A stretch of 11,293 bases of DNA from Bacteroidales bacterium. Lineage in GTDB: Bacteria > Bacteroidota > Bacteroidia > Bacteroidales > WCHB1-69. Below the pieces are notes generated by a model. That model was given only the letters and a program-made list of their open reading frames with translations. It had not been told where the DNA came from and did not search any database. Of this stretch, positions 1 to 6,561 are shown piece after piece (the stretch's first letter is position 1; each line of letters starts with the position of its first letter). The stretch is taken from contig JAISAD010000018.1 in the NCBI GenBank assembly GCA_031266895.1, positions 1-11,293 on the forward strand, in the 5' to 3' direction. Both the position numbers and the translations under genes were made by a program.

Positions 1-10
1 CGTCAGCCTT

Positions 11-745
11 TTAAAAAAACATTTCTGCTGAAAATATGGGACCGTCTTTGCAGGTACGCATCATTCCTTTGTTGGTTTTGCAGTTGCATACCAGACAAGC
101 GCCAATACCACAACCCATTCTTTTCTCAATTGACAGCCAACATTTTACATTTTTTTCATAACATTGCTCGGCTAATTTTATCATCATTGCTTCGGGACCG
201 CAGGTAAATAGGGCGTCATATTTTGTTACATCAATAATGTCGGTAATAAAGCCGGCAGCCCCATAAGCACCTGTTTCTGTGGCAATGTAGAGGTTCGTAC
301 ACACTTGCTGGAAATCTTCCACTGCAAAAATTTCCTCCTTAAACCCGAGATAAATATCCACCTGGTTACCGTTAATGAGCAACGTTTTAGCGGTTTCGTA
401 GAGTGGCGGGATGCCCACGCCGCCGCCCACTAAAGCAATTTTTCCGCTAACTTCACCGCATGGGAAACCGTTTCCTGATGGCCCCAACAGGGTTATTTCA
501 TCTCCCACTTTAAGTTGTCGCAGCAGTTCCGTTCCTTTCCCCACTACGCGATACATGAAAGATAAGGCGTGCTTTTCCTTTTTGAAAACGCTGATGGGCC
601 GCATTAGAGGCAATTCATTCTTCCAGGCTTTTATCATAAAAAACTGTCCTGCTCCAACTGACTGCTCACTCCAACCAGTCTTAATCACAAAAATATCGGA
701 GGCAAGCTGTTGGTTTGATATCACTTCTGTTTTAAAATACGGCAT
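11..745 (-). CDS. pyrK: Dihydroorotate dehydrogenase electron transfer subunit, PyrK type
   Basis: This is the iron-sulfur flavoprotein that passes electrons from dihydroorotate dehydrogenase (PyrD, class 1B) to NAD+ in pyrimidine synthesis in the cytoplasm. The 244 aa match the family length. Residues 1-95 form the FAD-binding barrel with RPIS at 49-52. The nucleotide-binding part starts with GGGVGIPPL at 107-115 and has CGPEAMM at 182-188. The [2Fe-2S] ligands are most likely C212, C217, C220 and C232 (C-x4-C-x2-C-x11-C), with one extra Cys at 222. The stop lies 10 bases from the window edge, and in this phylum pyrD usually follows directly, so it is probably just outside. The gene is divergent from queE, with a TAnnTTTG box about 27 bp upstream of the start. 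Related ferredoxin-NADP reductase-like subunits share the fold, but the Cys cluster and length favour PyrK. Confidence 0.93.
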   Translation of the reverse strand: MPYFKTEVISNQQLASDIFVIKTGWSEQSVGAGQFFMIKAWKNELPLMRPISVFKKEKHALSFMYRVVGKGTELLRQLKVGDEITLLGPSGNGFPCGEVSGKIALVGGGVGIPPLYETAKTLLINGNQVDIYLGFKEEIFAVEDFQQVCTNLYIATETGAYGAAGFITDIIDVTKYDALFTCGPEAMMIKLAEQCYEKNVKCWLSIEKRMGCGIGACLVCNCKTNKGMMRTCKDGPIFSAEMFF

Positions 746-771
746 ACGATAACGATAAATGAATTTGGGTG

Positions 772-779
772 CAAATATA
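772..779 (-). promoter_or_regulatory. Bacteroidota -7 box for pyrK
   Basis: Read on the minus strand, this is TATATTTG, a perfect match to TAnnTTTG. Transcription would start near 768 and give a leader of about 22 nt before the pyrK ATG. No clear -33 TTTG is visible at the expected distance. It lies back to back with the queE box at 793-800. Confidence 0.55.
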
Positions 780-792
780 CGGGAAAAGTTTG

Positions 793-800
793 TATTTTTG
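793..800 (+). promoter_or_regulatory. Bacteroidota -7 box for the queE operon
   Basis: TATTTTTG matches TAnnTTTG. A TTTG lies at 764-767, but the 25-nt spacer is longer than the usual 19-21. The box ends only 4 nt before the ATG at 805, so the transcript would begin at about that ATG. It probably drives queE, thpR and the DUF3109 gene. Confidence 0.55.
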
Positions 801-804
801 CCGT

Positions 805-1458
805 ATGAAAGAATTTAAAAAAAAGGCAAATGCGACCCGCACAGGTGCCAGTTCTGCAGGCCGTTTATTGCCGGTTATGGAGGAGTTTTATTCACTGCAG
901 GGAGAGGGATTTCATACCGGAAAACCAGCTTACTTTTTGAGGGTTGGCGGGTGCGATGTGGGTTGCTTTTTCTGCGATGTAAAGGAATCGTGGAATGCCG
1001 AAAGTCATCCGTTGATTGCTGTGGATGAGGTAATTGAACGTATATCGCACTGCCCGTCAAAAGCAGTGGTGGTTACCGGCGGCGAACCGCTGCGCTACAA
1101 TATGGATTACTTTTGCATGGAAGTACGCCGGAAAGGCGGCAAGCTCTTTTTGGAAACGTCAGGTTCAGAGCCTCTTAGCGGATTATGGGACTGGATTTGT
1201 CTCTCGCCGAAAAAAAATGTGCCACCTCGCCCTGAATTGTTGCAGGCTGCTAACGAACTGAAAGTGATTATTTATGACGACTGCGATTTCCTTTGGGCAG
1301 AACAGCAGGCTGACAAAGTGCATGAACGCTGTTTGCTCTACCTGCAACCCGAATGGAGTAATGCACCCAAAATGCTTCAAAAAATAGTGGATTATACGCT
1401 GCAGCATCCGCAATGGACTATATCTCTGCAAAGTCATAAATATATGAAAATACCATAA
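805..1458 (+). CDS. queE: 7-carboxy-7-deazaguanine synthase (radical SAM)
   Basis: QueE converts 6-carboxy-tetrahydropterin to 7-carboxy-7-deazaguanine on the route to queuosine, or to deazapurine DNA modification. From ATG 805 it has 217 aa. The Bacteroidota signature EEFYSLQGEGFHTGKPAYF runs into the radical-SAM cluster motif GGCDVGCFFCDVKESW (C50, C54, C57; C-x3-C-x2-C). The SAM-binding VVVTGGEPL follows, and the protein ends with the family's SLQSHKYMKIP tail. A GTG at 769 is in frame but lies upstream of the likely promoter. ATG 877 would start at the core motif and would give a normal leader, but it would trim the first strand, so 805 is preferred with reservation. It is the first gene of a three-gene run. 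No queC, queD or queF is visible here. Confidence 0.93.
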   Translation: MKEFKKKANATRTGASSAGRLLPVMEEFYSLQGEGFHTGKPAYFLRVGGCDVGCFFCDVKESWNAESHPLIAVDEVIERISHCPSKAVVVTGGEPLRYNMDYFCMEVRRKGGKLFLETSGSEPLSGLWDWICLSPKKNVPPRPELLQAANELKVIIYDDCDFLWAEQQADKVHERCLLYLQPEWSNAPKMLQKIVDYTLQHPQWTISLQSHKYMKIP

Positions 1459-1479
1459 TCGATTAAATATCAATAAAAT

Positions 1480-2061
1480 ATGAAATTACCTACGGCTAAA
1501 ATGCGCCGACTTTTTATAGCTACAAAACATCAATTAAGCAATGATCATCTTAAGCTATTGGCTGATTTAAAGCATTTTATGCATAATGATGAGGTAGTTT
1601 GGGTAAATGCCTCCCTGCAACATATTACGTTGCGTTTTTTGGGCGCTACTCCCGAACCATTGGTGCAGCCTGTCGCAGATATGTTAGCTGCAATTGCCCG
1701 AGAAGTTCCTGTTTTTTCCTTAAATATGAATAAATTGGGTGTTTTTGGAAGTCGCTATTCCCCGCGCGTCATTTGGTTGGGCTTTGAGCATTTTGAAGCC
1801 TATCAACAACTTTTTGACAGGATAGAGAATCAACTGCTGTCAATGGGTTTTGAGGCCAATTATGGCAATACGGTTCCACATCTTACTTTGGGCAGAATTA
1901 AAAAAATAGATAATAAGAAACGGTTCTGGTCATGGATTACGGAATATAAAACCATTGAACCACAAAAAGTTATATTTGATGAATTAATGCTTTTTCAGAG
2001 TTTTCTTACGCCGCAAGGGCCAATTTATAAGCCATTGAAAAAAATAAAATTAAAACCATAA
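1480..2061 (+). CDS. thpR: RNA 2',3'-cyclic phosphodiesterase (2'-5' RNA ligase family)
   Basis: This is a 2H phosphoesterase that opens 2',3'-cyclic phosphates at RNA ends; the old family name refers to a reversible 2'-5' ligation activity seen in vitro. Both catalytic H-x-T-x motifs are present: HITL at 48-51 and HLTL at 134-137, numbered from the first ATG. Family members usually begin at the strand MRRLFIA, which is residues 8-14 here, so the ATG at 1501 is an equally good start and would give 187 aa. It begins 21 bp after queE and ends 11 bp before the DUF3109 gene, so the three are probably co-transcribed. The cellular substrate cannot be told from sequence. Confidence 0.9.
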   Translation: MKLPTAKMRRLFIATKHQLSNDHLKLLADLKHFMHNDEVVWVNASLQHITLRFLGATPEPLVQPVADMLAAIAREVPVFSLNMNKLGVFGSRYSPRVIWLGFEHFEAYQQLFDRIENQLLSMGFEANYGNTVPHLTLGRIKKIDNKKRFWSWITEYKTIEPQKVIFDELMLFQSFLTPQGPIYKPLKKIKLKP

Positions 2062-2072
2062 AAATTTATATT

Positions 2073-2642
2073 ATGTTGAATATCAATAATGTTTTGATTT
2101 CAGAAGATTTGATTGAAGAGTGTTTTTGTTGCGATTCTACACAGTGCGCCGGAATGTGTTGTGTGGAGGGCGATATTGGGGCACCGCTTGCTCCGGATGA
2201 AATTGCCGATTTGGAAGATAACTATCCTGTTTTTCAACAATATATGACCCAGGAAGGGATTGCAACCGTGGAAGCGCTGGGTACTTTTGACTATGATATG
2301 GAGGGCGAGTTTGTTACTCCGCTATGTGATGACGAAGCGTGTGTTTACGTCTATTATGAGGATAATATTGCGAAGTGTGCTATTGAGAAAGCTTTTTTAA
2401 AAGGGGAAATTGAGTTTCGGAAGCCGATTTCGTGTCATCTTTATCCGATTAGAGTTAAAAAATTGCCCGATTTCGATGCACTGAACTATCATCGCTGGAG
2501 AATATGCGAAGAGGCGTGTAAAAACGGAAAATCATTGAAAATACCGGTTTATCGTTTCTTAAAAGAGGCTTTAATTCGCAAATATGGAGATGCTTGGTTT
2601 GATACATTAGAGACGGCGGTTAAGAGGGATTATAACCTCTAA
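2073..2642 (+). CDS. DUF3109 family cysteine-rich protein
   Basis: A cytoplasmic protein of 189 aa that I recognise as DUF3109, a family common in Bacteroidota with no established function. It has many conserved cysteines: C17, C19, C20, C25, C29, C30, then C85, C90, C102, C121 (in ISCHLYPIR), C145 and C149. The pattern recalls the YkgJ-type putative Zn/Fe-chelating families, so metal or Fe-S binding is likely; that is inference. There is no signal peptide or membrane segment. It is the last gene of the queE-thpR run and converges on the glycosyltransferase gene, with 26 bp between the stops and no convincing terminator. Confidence 0.85.
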   Translation: MLNINNVLISEDLIEECFCCDSTQCAGMCCVEGDIGAPLAPDEIADLEDNYPVFQQYMTQEGIATVEALGTFDYDMEGEFVTPLCDDEACVYVYYEDNIAKCAIEKAFLKGEIEFRKPISCHLYPIRVKKLPDFDALNYHRWRICEEACKNGKSLKIPVYRFLKEALIRKYGDAWFDTLETAVKRDYNL

Positions 2643-2668
2643 TCAGAGTGAAAAACTTCCTTAAACTG

Positions 2669-3931
2669 CTATTGTGCCGCTCTCGCTACTGTCAGTTGTT
2701 CAAACAATTCTACAAACTGCCTTGCCTGTTCTCTTCGGGAAAATTGTTGTATGGCGGAGCGATTTACGGCTTGGCGAGTGAACCCTTTCTGCTGCCATTC
2801 GCAGTATTTTTCCATAATAAAGCATACCGTCTCTGCAACGGTAGAGGCAGCCAAGCCCGACTGCGTATCTTTGATGGTTGCTTCCAAACACCCCTTATCA
2901 TTACGTACGCACAATATCGGTTTTTCTACGGCCAGATATTCAAACAGCTTCGTGGTCATAATTCCCTGCGGACCGCCGGTTTCCGAAGATTTATTGGTCA
3001 ACAGCAACAAAATGGAACTGCTATTAAGTAAATGTGGAATTTCTGAATGCGGTATTAATGCGCAGTAATCTATAAAAGAGTTTACGCCATACTTTTCGGC
3101 AATAGAACGAATTATATTTTGTGAAGCCGCATCGCTGTAGAAACGGATACGCAAAAATGCGGGGTTAATCAATTTTTGAGCGGACAAATGCGCCACTGCC
3201 TCAAACAATAGTGCAGGATCGCGAATCTCCTGACTGTGCAGCCGCCCTGTGTAGGTGATGATAAATTGTTGACTGTTTACCGTTTTCGGAAAAAACAACT
3301 CCGAATCATAGCCGTTATAGATAAGGTGCGTTTGCCTGTTGTAATGCGAAAGTGTCTCTACATGCCAGGTTGAAACGGTAGTAACGATATCGGCTTTTTT
3401 CAGGATTTTGTTGCGTTGCCGCGTCAATTTTCGAGTAATTACAGCCGCTATCCCGTTATTGAGCCATTTAATGTTAGTTATTTTCCTGCTTATCAACTCA
3501 TTGTGAGAAGATTGCTCAAAAATATCACGTAAATCCATAAGATACGGAATATGATATCGCCGACTCAATTGGTAGGCGGCCAGAGCGGGAAAAATGCGAT
3601 GCGAACTTGAAAGGATAAGAGAAATATCGTACTTTTTGAGTTTTTTTTTTGCGGCTCCTTTAATCACCCAATTTTTGTAATTGAAAAATAAATCTGCAAA
3701 AAATGCCAATGCATATTTGAACCTCTGCACTGCCCGATTGCGCGACCAGTAGTAATTCACGTAAGTAATATCGTGCGTTTGAACTAAATCTCTGTAGAGG
3801 TCTTGAGGCAAATATTCAGTCACAATAACAGGATTCCATCCCCACTCGGACAGAAATTTGCACAAATAACCCATGCGCGGACTGAAAGCCGGTGGAAAAG
3901 CATCGCATAATATTAGCACATTTCTTTTCAT
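2669..3931 (-). CDS. Glycosyltransferase, GT4-like (GT-B fold)
   Basis: A 420-aa glycosyltransferase that probably uses a nucleotide sugar to build a surface polysaccharide; donor and acceptor cannot be read from sequence. The N-terminal domain starts with VLILCDAFPPAFSPRMGYL, a typical GT4 acceptor-side loop, and has DLRD at 132-135. The C-terminal donor domain begins near ITYTGRL at 225-231. It has the sugar-nucleotide region GGPQGIMTTKLFEYLAVEK at 319-337, where E331 matches the last Glu of the E-x7-E motif of retaining GT4 enzymes; an Asp, Ser or Glu in the usual position of the first Glu is less clear (S316/E317). No membrane helices are seen. It is a lone gene with no other polysaccharide genes visible, next to the AT-rich segment on its 5' side. 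Confidence 0.85.
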   Translation of the reverse strand: MKRNVLILCDAFPPAFSPRMGYLCKFLSEWGWNPVIVTEYLPQDLYRDLVQTHDITYVNYYWSRNRAVQRFKYALAFFADLFFNYKNWVIKGAAKKKLKKYDISLILSSSHRIFPALAAYQLSRRYHIPYLMDLRDIFEQSSHNELISRKITNIKWLNNGIAAVITRKLTRQRNKILKKADIVTTVSTWHVETLSHYNRQTHLIYNGYDSELFFPKTVNSQQFIITYTGRLHSQEIRDPALLFEAVAHLSAQKLINPAFLRIRFYSDAASQNIIRSIAEKYGVNSFIDYCALIPHSEIPHLLNSSSILLLLTNKSSETGGPQGIMTTKLFEYLAVEKPILCVRNDKGCLEATIKDTQSGLAASTVAETVCFIMEKYCEWQQKGFTRQAVNRSAIQQFSRREQARQFVELFEQLTVARAAQ

Positions 3932-4083
3932 TCTGTAATTCGGATTTCAATGGTCGGCAAGATACTTATATAGCATAAATACAGAAGAATGCCAAAACGG
4001 AATGAATTGGTAGGGCAGTATTTTTTTATTGCGTTTTTGAACATCAAAAAAACAGTTTTTACGGATCAGTCTCTTTAAGGGTG

Positions 4084-4091
4084 CAAAAGTA
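4084..4091 (-). promoter_or_regulatory. Possible -7 box for the glycosyltransferase
   Basis: On the minus strand this reads TACTTTTG followed by CAC, a good TAnnTTTG match. Transcription would start near 4080, leaving about 149 nt of leader before the ATG at 3931, much longer than the 20-35 nt implied at other boxes in this window. No -33 element was found. Confidence 0.4.
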
Positions 4092-4292
4092 CAAATTTAA
4101 TTGAAATCTAATACCCTCCAAAAATATGCCTACGTCTTCATCTCATTCCTTCCCTGTTTTTTTCCAAAAAAGCTTCTCCGAAAACAATTTTTTAGGAAAA
4201 TAAAGTCAAAATAAATCACATTTATTTATAATTTTGTTATAATCAGCAGAAAAAATATCAAAAAAAGATGTGAGCATATGCAATTTTTATCG

Positions 4293-4300
4293 TATATTTG
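4293..4300 (+). promoter_or_regulatory. Bacteroidota -7 box upstream of the 81-aa ORF
   Basis: TATATTTG is a perfect TAnnTTTG match. A TGTG at 4269-4272 lies 20 nt upstream, at the right distance for a degenerate -33 TTTG. Transcription would start near 4304, about 26 nt before the ATG at 4330. Confidence 0.5.
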
Positions 4301-4329
4301 CTGCCGTAAAACTATAATAGTCAGAATTA

Positions 4330-4575
4330 ATGAAATTGATAAAAAAACAGTGGAGTAGATTAAGGAAACTTTGCATAAGTTCTTTAAAAAACAGCAGGGC
4401 AAAAGAGCTAGTTGGCTGTATTTGCGCCTTTTCGTTCTTTGTTCCTTTTATCCTTTTGCTCTCATTGTTCTCGAATTACCGTTTTATCTCTCAAAAAATC
4501 TGTAATCCATTTATTAAGAGGATAAAATGGAAAATACTATCTCTTGTCGAGCGGGTTTCCCTGCCCGCAATATAA
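4330..4575 (+). CDS. Hypothetical small basic membrane protein
   Basis: An 81-aa ORF I do not recognise. The first 26 residues are strongly basic (many K and R). One hydrophobic segment follows at about residues 27-48 (LVGCICAFSFFVPFILLLSL), then a second basic stretch FIKRIKWKIL at 61-70. This is the look of a single-pass inner-membrane peptide with a cytoplasmic basic end. A good -7 box 30 bp upstream supports expression, but composition alone could produce such an ORF in AT-rich DNA. It sits in front of the lipoprotein and three-helix protein unit, in the same direction, and could be related to it. A GC-rich 5-bp stem (4551-4555 with 4564-4568) overlaps its 3' end, without a T run. Confidence 0.4.
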   Translation: MKLIKKQWSRLRKLCISSLKNSRAKELVGCICAFSFFVPFILLLSLFSNYRFISQKICNPFIKRIKWKILSLVERVSLPAI

Positions 4576-4589
4576 AAAAATAAAAACAT

Positions 4590-4597
4590 TATATTTG
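4590..4597 (+). promoter_or_regulatory. Bacteroidota -7 box upstream of the lipoprotein unit
   Basis: A second perfect TATATTTG in the same direction, with no clear -33 element. The transcript would start near 4601. That is 18 nt before a 19-codon micro-ORF and about 189 nt before the lipoprotein ATG. Confidence 0.4.
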
Positions 4598-4618
4598 ATA
4601 GAATAAAACAAGAGTCTT

Positions 4619-4678
4619 ATGTATAGGATTGCCCTTCGTAAAGGGGCCGATGGAGTCGAAATAAATAAAATAGAATAA
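4619..4678 (+). CDS. Possible 19-codon leader micro-ORF
   Basis: ATG at 4619 and TAA at 4676-4678 encode MYRIALRKGADGVEINKIE. It lies at normal leader distance from the TATATTTG box and its codons look less random than the surrounding A/T sequence. Codons 5-10 fall in an imperfect stem (GCCCTT 4631-4636 against AAGGGGC 4641-4647). It may be a leader peptide for the lipoprotein gene, a gene remnant, or chance. There is no homology that I can name. Confidence 0.2.
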   Translation: MYRIALRKGADGVEINKIE

Positions 4679-4789
4679 AAGACACAGGCTGAAAAATATT
4701 AAAAAAAGGCAGAATATACAAAACGCTAAACTGTAATAAATGATCTTAAAATCAATCTATAAAATACAATAATCAAAAAACGAATAACA

Positions 4790-5608
4790 ATGAATAAAAA
4801 ATTAGTAGCCGTTATAGCGGCAGTGGTAGTAGCAAGCGGAATGTTGTTCTATGCATGCGAAAAAGAAGGAAAAGAAAAAGAAACTAATAAATCTTCTAAA
4901 CTCCAAACACTTCAAAATCCATATGATTATTTTGGTGAATTGCATAATCTTGCAATGGAACAACTTTTTGAATTATATCAAAAAGAAAATCAAGTAGATA
5001 TTCCTTCGTTTGCTAAAAAGTTTATGATTAACGAAATGGACAAAATTAACACAGATTTATCTTCTTCTCAATGGGCTGAACGTTTTGATAAAGATATAGC
5101 TTATTTAAACGATTATATTCAATCCATTTGCCTGTCTCCTAATCCTATAGATTTCTCTGATTCATATTTTGCTTCCTTGACTAATTTTCAAAAAGAGACT
5201 TTGCAAAAATTATTTGATGGCATTGAAAGTTGTGCTGATGTTGAAACGCTTCCTGATTTCATAACAGCTATTGAACAGGATGTTTTAGGAAGAGAGGATA
5301 TGCTAATGAAAGAAAAGGAAATTGTATTGGGAACTGTTTCAATAGCAAAATACAGTTATCAGTTTTTTGTATCCTATTTTCCTGAAGATAAATATGATAC
5401 CAAAGGCCTCTCCTCTTGGGGAGAGAAGTGTATGAAGGTGCTTAAAGCTGATGCGGTCGGTTTTGCGGCAGGCGTTGTCGGAGGTGTAATACAAGGTCAG
5501 GTGGCTGTGGGTATGGTATTTGGTCCGGGAGGCGCTGTGGCCACTTTAGCCGCTGACGGAACAATCGGTGCAGTTGTCGGATCTGGTAGTGCAATTTTGC
5601 GTAAATAA
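4790..5608 (+). CDS. Lipoprotein with C-terminal glycine zipper, function unknown
   Basis: A 272-aa predicted lipoprotein. Residues 1-22 form a signal peptide (MNKK, a hydrophobic core, then MLFYAC), with C23 as the likely lipidated Cys; FYA is a loose lipobox of the kind seen in Bacteroidota. CEKEGKEKE follows, a charged start that may act as a surface-export signal. The middle (about 43-215) is helical and begins with NPYDYFGELHN. I have the impression that this and SIAKYSY at 184-190 recur in Bacteroidota lipoproteins of unknown role, but cannot verify it. The last 50 residues are Gly/Ala/Val-rich with G224-G228-G232-G236 and G241-G245 spaced by three residues, a glycine zipper able to pack in membranes. 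A three-helix protein follows after 13 bp. A membrane-active effector with immunity protein is one reading; a structural envelope protein is another. Confidence 0.72.
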   Translation: MNKKLVAVIAAVVVASGMLFYACEKEGKEKETNKSSKLQTLQNPYDYFGELHNLAMEQLFELYQKENQVDIPSFAKKFMINEMDKINTDLSSSQWAERFDKDIAYLNDYIQSICLSPNPIDFSDSYFASLTNFQKETLQKLFDGIESCADVETLPDFITAIEQDVLGREDMLMKEKEIVLGTVSIAKYSYQFFVSYFPEDKYDTKGLSSWGEKCMKVLKADAVGFAAGVVGGVIQGQVAVGMVFGPGGAVATLAADGTIGAVVGSGSAILRK

Positions 5609-5621
5609 GGTCTGCATTATT

Positions 5622-5942
5622 ATGAATTGGCTAAATTTGTTTTTATTCATAATTTCATTCATACTGACTTGTGTGTTTTATGAATTGGCATACAGAAAAT
5701 GCAGGAGCAGTTATCGTTTTTTGCAAAAAACGAAACAGGCCAGAATTGCCTTTGTATGTTTTTGTGCGAATTTCGCTGCAGGAATGAATTTATGGACGGC
5801 ATATTTAAACGGTGAAATCAGGGCATTAATTATAGCGATATCCATAAGCTGTTTATTTATGCTGTTAATCAGATTTTATTATACGTGTAAGATTAAGAGA
5901 CGAAGAAAAAAAATTCGACAAAAGAATCGCAATGAAATTTAA
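5622..5942 (+). CDS. Small three-helix membrane protein, function unknown
   Basis: A 106-aa protein I do not recognise. Three hydrophobic segments are seen at about 4-24, 41-61 and 66-87. A very basic tail follows at 90-104 (KIKRRRKKIRQKNR), so the C-terminus should be cytoplasmic and the N-terminus outside. Four of its cysteines lie in or next to the helices (C17, C46, C48, C77). The frame is open back to a GTG at 5568 inside the lipoprotein gene, but the ATG at 5622, 13 bp after that gene's stop, is the natural start. The close spacing and a terminator 35 bp downstream make it a two-gene unit with the lipoprotein. A small polytopic protein directly after a glycine-zipper gene is what an immunity protein would look like, but nothing in the sequence proves that role. 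Confidence 0.68.
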   Translation: MNWLNLFLFIISFILTCVFYELAYRKCRSSYRFLQKTKQARIAFVCFCANFAAGMNLWTAYLNGEIRALIIAISISCLFMLLIRFYYTCKIKRRRKKIRQKNRNEI

Positions 5943-5977
5943 AAATAGTAGAAATTGCGACTTTGAGAACCAATTTC

Positions 5978-6008
5978 AGGCTGTCAGAAAAAACGACAGC
6001 CTTTTTTT
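5978..6008 (+). terminator. Intrinsic terminator of the lipoprotein unit
   Basis: AGGCTGTC (5978-5985) pairs perfectly with GACAGCCT (5995-6002) across a 9-nt A-rich loop, followed by an unbroken run of T to 6008. This is the clearest terminator in the window. It works only for the plus strand, since no T run follows the stem on the other side, and it closes transcription about 35 bp after the membrane-protein stop. Confidence 0.92.
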
Positions 6009-6060
6009 ATATTATATCAAACCGTTCTCAAGAAGTCATTTTTTTGCAAAAAATAGACTG

Positions 6061-6255
6061 TGAAAAGATTGTTTATTTTATCCGGAGGAATTACGAATTT
6101 AAACTACTAATGATATCGAACAAAAGGCGTCAATTGCCGTCATTGGACAACTTACTTTCGTAAGACAAAATACTCCAATACAATTTTTGCAAAACATATA
6201 CGAAGCCGGAAGGAATAATGATTTTAGAGCCTTATTGGTAATAAAAAGGCCATGT
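6061..6255 (+). pseudogene. Degenerate coding-like stretch, unidentified
   Basis: After the terminator two plus-strand frames read like adjoining parts of one protein. The first, ending near 6109, reads EKIVYFIRRNYEFKLL. The second is open from 6103 and includes ASIAVIGQLTFVRQNTPIQ and later YEAGRNNDFRALLVIKR before it runs into the convergent DUF2007 gene. Neither has a suitable start codon and box, and the join needs a frameshift near 6105. I cannot assign a family. It may be a decayed gene end or a chance opening in AT-rich DNA. The rest of the gap 6009-6255 holds nothing else that I can name. Confidence 0.22.
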
Positions 6256-6486
6256 TTATATATGTCCGTTTTCAATTAACAATTCGCGTGCTTTTTCTGC
6301 ATCTGCATTAGATACTTGAACAGCAATGCCACCAACAGTATTCCCATACAGTTGAGCCATGTACTCGTTCTGCAAAAAGACCTTGATACCAGCCTCTTCA
6401 AGCAAGGCTTTGAGTATAGAGGCTTGATAAGGATAGTTTTCAACAGCTACGGTTACCAAATCCATATTTGTTTCTTCATTATTCAT
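6256..6486 (-). CDS. DUF2007 domain protein
   Basis: A 76-aa protein that is a single DUF2007 domain, described as a putative prokaryotic signal-transducing domain with a ferredoxin-like fold; its role is unknown. The signature is visible as VTVAVENYPYQASILKALLE at about 11-30, then EEAGIKVFLQNE, and GGIAVQVSNADAEKARELL near the end, typical of these proteins. The N-terminal MNNEETN may be extra, as M8 would also serve as a start. It is the last gene of the minus-strand block, 75 bp after the helical protein. No T-run terminator follows its stop. Confidence 0.85.
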   Translation of the reverse strand: MNNEETNMDLVTVAVENYPYQASILKALLEEAGIKVFLQNEYMAQLYGNTVGGIAVQVSNADAEKARELLIENGHI

Positions 6487-6561
6487 TTTGTGTATGATAT
6501 TTTTTGATTATTATGTTTCTTACAAAACCTGACTAAAGGTATTTTTAATACGTTCCATTTT

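Larger units (their letters stand above)
3932..4329. other. Intergenic region, AT-rich, about 400 bp
   Basis: This gap separates the divergent glycosyltransferase and the 81-aa ORF. It holds the -7 boxes at 4084-4091 (minus) and 4293-4300 (plus). There are several A/T hairpins, for example around 4034-4052, but no GC-rich stem with a T run. I found no convincing gene and no tRNA. A 25-codon ATG ORF at 4126 is low-complexity and is not called. Confidence 0.6.

Noticed and set aside
2623..2648. Stem AGAGG/CCTCT and CTCT/AGAG between the DUF3109 and glycosyltransferase stops, as a bidirectional terminator
   Set aside because: The stems are 4-5 bp and neither strand has a T run after them.
2648..3068. 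Plus-strand ORFs of 127 and 105 codons opposite the glycosyltransferase 3' end
   Set aside because: They have no motif and lie antisense to the GT4 donor-binding part.
4126..4203. 25-codon ATG ORF in the 3932-4329 gap
   Set aside because: It has no promoter box at a sensible distance, low-complexity Ser/Phe composition and no sign of conservation visible here.
4551..4568. GC-rich stem GCGGG/CCCGC as a terminator for the 81-aa ORF
   Set aside because: The stem is only 5 bp, lies inside the ORF, and is followed by A-rich and not T-rich sequence.
5963..6163. 66-codon plus ORF starting at a TTG and crossing the terminator
   Set aside because: It starts before and reads through a perfect intrinsic terminator and has no promoter or recognisable product. 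Only its distal part is considered, as a possible decayed stretch.
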